Assembly: GCA_942493375.1 (NCBI GenBank)
Contig: OW818698.1
Location: 372,001 to 436,000, forward strand
DNA length: 64,000 bases
Source of the DNA: G942493375 sp942493375
GTDB lineage: Bacteria; Armatimonadota; UBA5829
Direction of reading: 5' to 3'
The notes under the pieces were generated by a model, which searched no databases, was not told where the DNA came from, and was given only the letters and a program-made list of their open reading frames with translations. The position numbers were made by a program, and so were the translations under genes. Shown one piece after another: positions 59,046 through 64,000 of this stretch (the first letter of the stretch is position 1; every line of letters begins with the position of its first letter).

Positions 59046-59133
59046 TTGCCCGCATTATTGATCACTCTATTCCTTTAACCACCTGTAGGGATAAGAATTA
59101 AGTCGAACATATATAATGCGGGCAAAATGCAAG
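59046..59133. repeat. TTGCCCGCATTAT / ATAATGCGGGCAA inverted pair
   Basis: Perfect 13-bp ends about 60 bp apart. The ATAATGCGGGC end is also present in the hairpin at 26178-26258. No gene between 59021 and 59264. Confidence 0.75.
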
Positions 59134-59264
59134 AAATATGGAATGATTAATCGTTGATTATTCACCAATCACTAAATAGCGTCTATCTTCATATGTAATG
59201 CTATTGTTTGGATATGCATCCCGTTTATAACTAACATGCTGTAAACGAAGTAGAGGTATTAGTA

Positions 59265-60485
59265 TTGAAAGCACAGGATCTTGCTGCCGCAATATCATAT
59301 ATGATAGACCTGGCCCCGAATACAACTTTCCTGCATTCGTGGAGAGTCGCGTTGATTGCCGGTAAAATTGCGGAAACTGTTGCTCCATCCGTAAAAAATG
59401 AAACCTTTTATGCAGGACTTTTCCATGATATAGGTTATGTCGGATGCTCAGAAGAACAACACGATTTCATAGTTCCTGCATGTAGCGCAATCAATCCTAC
59501 AACCATAAATCATCCAGTAAGAGGCGCATCGTTTCTAGAAACAGTTCTGGATATCAAAGATATTGCGAATATTGTGAAAACGCACCATGAGTGGCTGGAT
59601 GGCAGCGGGTATCCGGAGGGATTGTCAGGCAGACAGATTCCGTTTGGAGCACAGATATTATGTTTAGTTGATTCAGTGGTATTGTCGGGGGCCTTTGAGC
59701 GTGGATACAAATTGACCGACTGCTTGAAAGCTCTTGTCCCATATACCGGAAATGCATGGTCAAGTGAACTCTGGACCGCATTCATCGAATCACTTAAGGA
59801 TGCTGCATTTTACAAATTAATACTAAATGACAATGCAATCGGTAGTCTTATGGCTCAATACCTTGAAGAATGCCCCCCGCCAAAAGAAATCACAACTGAC
59901 AAAGGGGTAGAAAGCCTGTTCAACCTAATTTCAATGCTGGTTGATACAAAGGATGTATCTACTCGAGGTCACTCAGTCCGTGTCGCAAGACTAACCAAGA
60001 CTCTGGCTGAATCAATGGATATGTCCGAAGATGAAGTACAGTTGGCTTACCACGCCGGTCTGGTGCACGATTGTGGGAGACTGGGTATTCCTGGTCAAAT
60101 ACTTAATTCACCAGGTAGACTTAACGACAAGGAAATGAATCTGGTCCGCAAACATGCCAACCTGACAATTCAAATATTCAACTGCCTTCCTGAGAATGAA
60201 TCCCTAATAACATTGGGGCATGCTGCAGGGCATGACCATGAAAGATATGATGGACAAGGATATCCACACCATCTTGCAGGTGAGGACATCCCTCTCATCT
60301 CTCGTATAATATGTGTTGTAGATGCTTATGATTCAATGGTAAACTCGAACAGCTACAGGCTACTATCCCATAAAGGAGCAATGGTAAAAATCAAACAGGA
60401 AGCAGGAAAACAGTTCGATCCGGAAGTTGTCGAAGAGTTCACCAAACTATTCGAGAATAACCAGACAGGCATTGAAGCTGCATAA
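59265..60485 (+). CDS. Tandem HD / HD-GYP domain phosphodiesterase
   Basis: Cytoplasmic protein of 406 residues with two HD-GYP-type domains. Domain 1 (about 10-150) has His24, the HD pair His54-Asp55, HHEWLDGSGYPEG (108-119), and lies close to the N-terminus. Domain 2 (about 225-365) has RGHSVRVARL (His236), HD pair His268-Asp269, His297, HDHERYDGQGYP (323-334) and VVDAYDSM. HD-GYP domains hydrolyse cyclic di-GMP. Both domains keep the G-Y-P triad, so both may be active, though domain 1 is shorter. There is no receiver domain or membrane segment. The TTG start at 59265 has AGAGG 8 nt upstream. It converges on the TPR gene across a perfect hairpin. Confidence 0.88.
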   Translation: MKAQDLAAAISYMIDLAPNTTFLHSWRVALIAGKIAETVAPSVKNETFYAGLFHDIGYVGCSEEQHDFIVPACSAINPTTINHPVRGASFLETVLDIKDIANIVKTHHEWLDGSGYPEGLSGRQIPFGAQILCLVDSVVLSGAFERGYKLTDCLKALVPYTGNAWSSELWTAFIESLKDAAFYKLILNDNAIGSLMAQYLEECPPPKEITTDKGVESLFNLISMLVDTKDVSTRGHSVRVARLTKTLAESMDMSEDEVQLAYHAGLVHDCGRLGIPGQILNSPGRLNDKEMNLVRKHANLTIQIFNCLPENESLITLGHAAGHDHERYDGQGYPHHLAGEDIPLISRIICVVDAYDSMVNSNSYRLLSHKGAMVKIKQEAGKQFDPEVVEEFTKLFENNQTGIEAA

Positions 60486-60499
60486 GATACAAACATAGG

Positions 60500-60535
60500 T
60501 TGCATGTGCGTGCAATGAAATGCACGCACATGCAA
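60500..60535. terminator. Perfect 15-bp hairpin between convergent genes
   Basis: TTGCATGTGCGTGCA and its exact inverse flank a six-base loop ATGAAA. It is centred between the stop codons of convergent genes and has no T-run, so it is either a factor-assisted terminator or an mRNA 3'-end protector. Confidence 0.6.
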
Positions 60536-60538
60536 GAC

Positions 60539-62776
60539 TTACTTTGTTGCCACTTCAAACATCCCACTCCGGTTATTCTGGGCAGCAGCTTTGGCAAACA
60601 CCTTTGAATACTTGCGTGCAGACTTAGCCAGCTGATCATTTGGATAGTTAGTATACACACGCCTCATCAACCGATAAGACTGGTTCCACAAACCAGTCCG
60701 TTCAGCTTCATTCCTCCACCAACCATTTAACTCCGCCACATATTGAGATGCACAAGCAGCACGGTAGAGTGCTTTAGGTGCGGTTGGAGACTTCGGATAC
60801 CGTTTTGCAATCTTCAAGCACAACTCCCTGGTTGCATACAGGCACTCGTGTATATGATGGTGCTTGCGAACAGCTGCCTCATCACGTGGAGTTGCCGCTT
60901 CTTCATCCCAGAACTCGGTAAAGCACAATCCACGGTTGCCCTGCCAGAGAGCTGCATTATAAAAGAGCAAGTCCCGGTTGTCATATATATAAGATGCCTG
61001 AGCAAACATAGCTGCAGCTTTCGCTTCTTTTCCTTTTGCTTTATCTATTGCCCGTTCCAGATGTGCAAGATCGCATGCTGACTTGCGGGGATCGCGCGGA
61101 CGGGTATGAATGCTGTCCCACCAGTAGGCCTGTTCAGTAACCATCATAGACCGGACACTCTTATCCGACAATTTCGCAAGTGTCTTTGCAGCCTGAGAGT
61201 ATCGCCCTTCTCTGAGCTGTCGTATACCAAGCGTATAGACCAGCATCTTCATCTCAGGATGACTTCGATGAGTCCGTATATAAGATGCTACCTGCCTTGT
61301 AGTCATTCTGGCATCAAGAATATATGCAATATCCTCTTCATAATCCAGCTTAAAATACAAGTCCAACGCTAGACCAGGTCGTTTGCTGTTTTCATAAATC
61401 AGAGCAAGGTTTTCACGGGCAGCGCCACACAGATAGCTTTTGGGATACTGCGATAACAATCTGCTAAAATCAGATTCTGCTGATTTTGATAGTCCCATTT
61501 TACGCTTTGAAGAACCCCGCACATATATCACAAGGTCCCTGCCATCACGTGAACCAGCTGCAAGTGCTTTATTAGCCCACGAAACCGCATTGTGATATCT
61601 CCCCCTCAAATACTGGATCTCCGCCAGTCTCGCAGATATCTTTGCAGGCAGGTAAAGTCTATTATGCCTGGTAGCTCTGGTCGCCATATCCGCAAGTTGC
61701 TGCAGGTCACGTTTCTCTGGGTGACTGTGATAAATACGATACTCAAGGTAGGATGCCAGCAAAGATGGATCACGCTGCAGGGCTCTGGCAAACTGTTTAC
61801 TGTCAGCCACATTCATATTCCGGCTGACGAAATGTATAGAAGCCCCTGCACCTATCCGGTAAGAGGTATTGCCGGAAGAAGCAAACTGCTGCAAGTACGA
61901 TTTCAATGCAGCAACCCGCTGCCCGCTGACATAATCACAACGTGCCCGCCATCCAAGTGCATCCTGACGGAACCTTGTCTGAGGATAATCTTTGAGAAGA
62001 GTAGCCAGCGCAACCCTTGTCCGTGCAACCGCATCCGCTTTGGCTTTAGTACTATCAACCCAAACAAATTCGTCTGTCTGTGCAGGACTCCTGACCAATG
62101 AACGTGCAACCATTATAAGCGAAGATTCACGTCGCGGACTCTTAGGATAGAGCTTCGCCACCTTCTCAAAAACTCCTGCAGCTTCAGTGAACTTATTGCG
62201 GTCATATTGAATTGCACCAAGAGTATAAAGTGCGTGAGCTCGAAGAAAACCTGCCTTGCTGTTATCCGCCAATATCCTCATTCGCTTTTCAGATTGTTTA
62301 TATCTGTGGAATTCATAATCACGACGCGCTGAGATATATTCATTCAAAAGCTTTCTATCAGTCTTGCGTGAAATCTCAGCACAAATTTCCACTCTATCGC
62401 GGACATCTGCAGCATTGCCAATCCCATGCCTTAGTGCATTCCTGTAGTGTTCGATGGAATCTTCCAGCTTTCCGGCTCTCTCAAGCCTGCGTGCGTTGCC
62501 CAAAGCTTCAATTCCGCGTTTTTCCCAGCGCGTGCGCAGGTAATTTTCCTGGTTCCAGTCTCTGGTCTTCCGGCTGGCATCACCTATCGGTCGGTCAGCA
62601 TCCTCACCCCATACCTGAACGCTAAAAGGCCGTGGAGGCGCTCCGAAATCCGGCTGTTCGGTATTAAAATGGACACTGGGATAGTTCCCACCCGAACAAG
62701 CCGTCACCGGATTACTCCCCAAACACAGCCCGAACACAAGCAGGAATCCAATCACAAACGCAGCAGTATACCTCAC
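60539..62776 (-). CDS. TPR-repeat lipoprotein candidate
   Basis: Exported 745-residue all-helical protein. A hydrophobic signal ends VTAC|SGG, an acceptable lipobox with Cys27. Many tetratricopeptide-like helix pairs follow, for example IEHYRNALRHGIGNAADV, ALYTLGAIQYDRNKFTEAAGVFEKVAKLYPKSPRRE, KTLAKLSDKSV and ALYRAACASQYVAELNG. The YPKSP/YPKSY/YPQT motifs recur at the repeat ends. Such proteins usually act as scaffolds at the envelope; similarity to YbgF/BamD-like TPR proteins is only general. The GTG start overlaps the stop of the upstream DUF3142 gene (GTGA), indicating coupled translation and probably a shared complex. The function cannot be assigned. Confidence 0.7.
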   Translation of the reverse strand: MRYTAAFVIGFLLVFGLCLGSNPVTACSGGNYPSVHFNTEQPDFGAPPRPFSVQVWGEDADRPIGDASRKTRDWNQENYLRTRWEKRGIEALGNARRLERAGKLEDSIEHYRNALRHGIGNAADVRDRVEICAEISRKTDRKLLNEYISARRDYEFHRYKQSEKRMRILADNSKAGFLRAHALYTLGAIQYDRNKFTEAAGVFEKVAKLYPKSPRRESSLIMVARSLVRSPAQTDEFVWVDSTKAKADAVARTRVALATLLKDYPQTRFRQDALGWRARCDYVSGQRVAALKSYLQQFASSGNTSYRIGAGASIHFVSRNMNVADSKQFARALQRDPSLLASYLEYRIYHSHPEKRDLQQLADMATRATRHNRLYLPAKISARLAEIQYLRGRYHNAVSWANKALAAGSRDGRDLVIYVRGSSKRKMGLSKSAESDFSRLLSQYPKSYLCGAARENLALIYENSKRPGLALDLYFKLDYEEDIAYILDARMTTRQVASYIRTHRSHPEMKMLVYTLGIRQLREGRYSQAAKTLAKLSDKSVRSMMVTEQAYWWDSIHTRPRDPRKSACDLAHLERAIDKAKGKEAKAAAMFAQASYIYDNRDLLFYNAALWQGNRGLCFTEFWDEEAATPRDEAAVRKHHHIHECLYATRELCLKIAKRYPKSPTAPKALYRAACASQYVAELNGWWRNEAERTGLWNQSYRLMRRVYTNYPNDQLAKSARKYSKVFAKAAAQNNRSGMFEVATK

Positions 62777-64000
62777 AGCTCACTCTCTTTCTCTTGAAAC
62801 TTCACCAATTCAATTCTACTCTTAATAAAACCGAAGCCTCCCGGTTTCATAATCTCATATTCTCCACTCATCGTCCGGGCACCACCAAAAACACGAATCG
62901 GACCTGTTGATAACGTCTGCCCAACTCTGAGATTCGAAGAACTAAAAATAACCTCAGAAGTCCTCTGAGGGCCAGATTTCAAGCCATTTTCTGAATAGCA
63001 CGTTATTCGATTATAATCTCCCAACTCAGCTTTTACTCCAGGCACATCAAAGCGCAGAGTAATCCTGGCAGCAGAGTCAGCAAAACACGAACTGGCCTCC
63101 CCGGTATTGGTAATCGAAACAGTAACAACCGATGTGGTGCTGCCCTCTTGTCCACCCTCAATCAGGCTCCACGGTTCTTGTTCAACCTTTACTTTGGCTT
63201 TCACACTAATGGCTGCTTCAGCTCTATTGACAGCCAACTTAATAGCGGTAGCAGGCAGTGTCATAATCTCATCCTGCTCAGGACTGCGAAAAAGGACAGT
63301 TCCCAGACAATTCCCCGGACGCTTTTCCCTTACAGCATCCAGATTCAAAGCCAGCATACGTACAGTTGGTATCGTATAGAGTAAATGATACCCCAATCCC
63401 CTGCCCCCAACACCCGGGCGAATAGCCTCAAAGTCTACAAACTCCTCACCGGTCCAATCTTTTTCATCTGAAGCAGGTTTCCCGGATGCATCCGCAGGCC
63501 AGGATTTCGCCAGACGAAATGAAGGGTGCTGCGCTGCTTCAGCCGCACTCATACCCCTGTATGTCCCCAGCAGCCTGCCTTTATCATCAAACATAAACGA
63601 ATGCCCGTAAGCTGGAATCCCCGCATAAAACGGTTTCCCTAATCTACGAGCCGATTCCAATCCCCTCTCCAACATCCGTATATCTGACACCGGATAAGCA
63701 TCTGCAATAGACTTTCCAATCTGTGTTTCGTAGAACTGGGGACAATAAAAATCCACATTACCGACTACATCCCGCAAATCCCGGCTGGTAAACCAGGTAG
63801 GCAGAGAAGTAATTGAAAGCTGCGTTTTATCTGGAAGGCCTCTGCGGATTCTGCTCAGTAAGTCAGCATATTTAGGAAGCAACCGGGTAGCGCAGTCAAA
63901 ATCAACCTGCACCCCCAACACCTTCAACCCGGCACTTTCCGCTTCTCTCTTCTGTCTCGTAAATGATGATACAATGCAATCAGCTATAGCTGCATTGGAA
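62773..64000 (-). CDS. DUF3142 protein (5' end beyond the window)
   Basis: The reading frame stays open from 62773 to the window edge at 64000, so the start lies outside; a TTG at 63927 is internal. The visible part carries DUF3142 features: LGVQVDFDCATRLLPKYADLLSRIR, then TQLSITSLPTWFTS, VDFYCPQFYETQ and PFYAGIPAYGHSF. This is a TIM-barrel layout with conserved Asp and Gln residues, related to GHL-type glycosidases, and probably acts outside the cytoplasm. The C-terminal part (about the last 150 residues) is a predicted beta-sandwich, with VTVSITNTGEASS. It overlaps the TPR gene by 4 bp. The enzyme's role is unknown. Confidence 0.72.
   Translation of the reverse strand, partial: SNAAIADCIVSSFTRQKREAESAGLKVLGVQVDFDCATRLLPKYADLLSRIRRGLPDKTQLSITSLPTWFTSRDLRDVVGNVDFYCPQFYETQIGKSIADAYPVSDIRMLERGLESARRLGKPFYAGIPAYGHSFMFDDKGRLLGTYRGMSAAEAAQHPSFRLAKSWPADASGKPASDEKDWTGEEFVDFEAIRPGVGGRGLGYHLLYTIPTVRMLALNLDAVREKRPGNCLGTVLFRSPEQDEIMTLPATAIKLAVNRAEAAISVKAKVKVEQEPWSLIEGGQEGSTTSVVTVSITNTGEASSCFADSAARITLRFDVPGVKAELGDYNRITCYSENGLKSGPQRTSEVIFSSSNLRVGQTLSTGPIRVFGGARTMSGEYEIMKPGGFGFIKSRIELVKFQEKESEL

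Overview
This 64-kb window looks like chromosomal DNA of a diderm bacterium from a deep, poorly cultured Terrabacteria-type lineage; Armatimonadota or a relative is my best guess, by inference only. The housekeeping blocks have a Gram-positive-like layout: cinA-thpR-recA-recX-rny in one overlapping run, and a DUF348/G5/3D cell-wall protein next to rsmA, as in Bacillus. A periplasmic Spy/CpxP-like protein argues for an outer membrane. Many secreted carbohydrate enzymes of types common in Armatimonadota, Planctomycetota and Lentisphaerota (DUF4838, GH95, GH16, GHL10-like) point to a plant- or algal-polysaccharide degrader. GC is moderate, and GTG and TTG starts with good ribosome binding sites are frequent.

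Layout. 1-7250: a secreted GH16-like enzyme, a melA-type GH4 enzyme, hisD, hisB and two uroporphyrinogen-decarboxylase-fold proteins. 7.5-16 kb: a pilin-like membrane protein, a Spy-like protein, a TIM-barrel enzyme candidate, rfbC, an acetyltransferase coupled to a 38-residue zinc ribbon, rsmA, the 3D-domain protein, and an unknown protein with a paralogue at 44.5 kb. 15.9-19.3 kb: a beta-propeller protein, then large heptamer tandem arrays. 19.3-24.7 kb: rny, recX, recA, thpR, cinA on the minus strand. 25-34 kb: a zinc-ribbon membrane protein, an acidic protein, an IS110-family element, typA, a glycerophosphodiesterase and prfC. 34-44 kb: a membrane protein, a 13-Asp-box secreted protein, a TacAT-type toxin-antitoxin pair, a fucose-isomerase-like protein, an (alpha/alpha)6 glycosidase and a duplicated-domain secreted protein. 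44.5-57.6 kb: a minus-strand carbohydrate region (unknown paralogue plus GH16, GH95, LamG plus DUF4838, GHL10-like, second DUF4838). 58-64 kb: an M55 D-aminopeptidase, a tandem HD-GYP protein, a TPR lipoprotein and a DUF3142 protein cut by the window end.

The most striking non-gene content is repeat DNA. Almost every intergenic gap carries palindromic or dispersed repeats: an 80-bp near-perfect palindrome (4 copies), a roughly 107-bp element with GTTCAGT-type ends placed just after stop codons, a short CTGAGTAGCG/CGTATCGAAG core (a dozen or more copies), composite CGCAGATT and CACGGAATA repeats, and several tandem arrays with a strict 7-bp period. In places a repeat supplies the stop codon and last residues of a gene. 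The IS110-family element is the strongest lead. Its block is bounded by imperfect 18-bp inverted repeats and exact 10-bp direct repeats, which IS110 elements normally lack, and its downstream flank can fold into a long hairpin that could be the guide (bridge/seek) RNA. No tRNA, rRNA or CRISPR array was seen.
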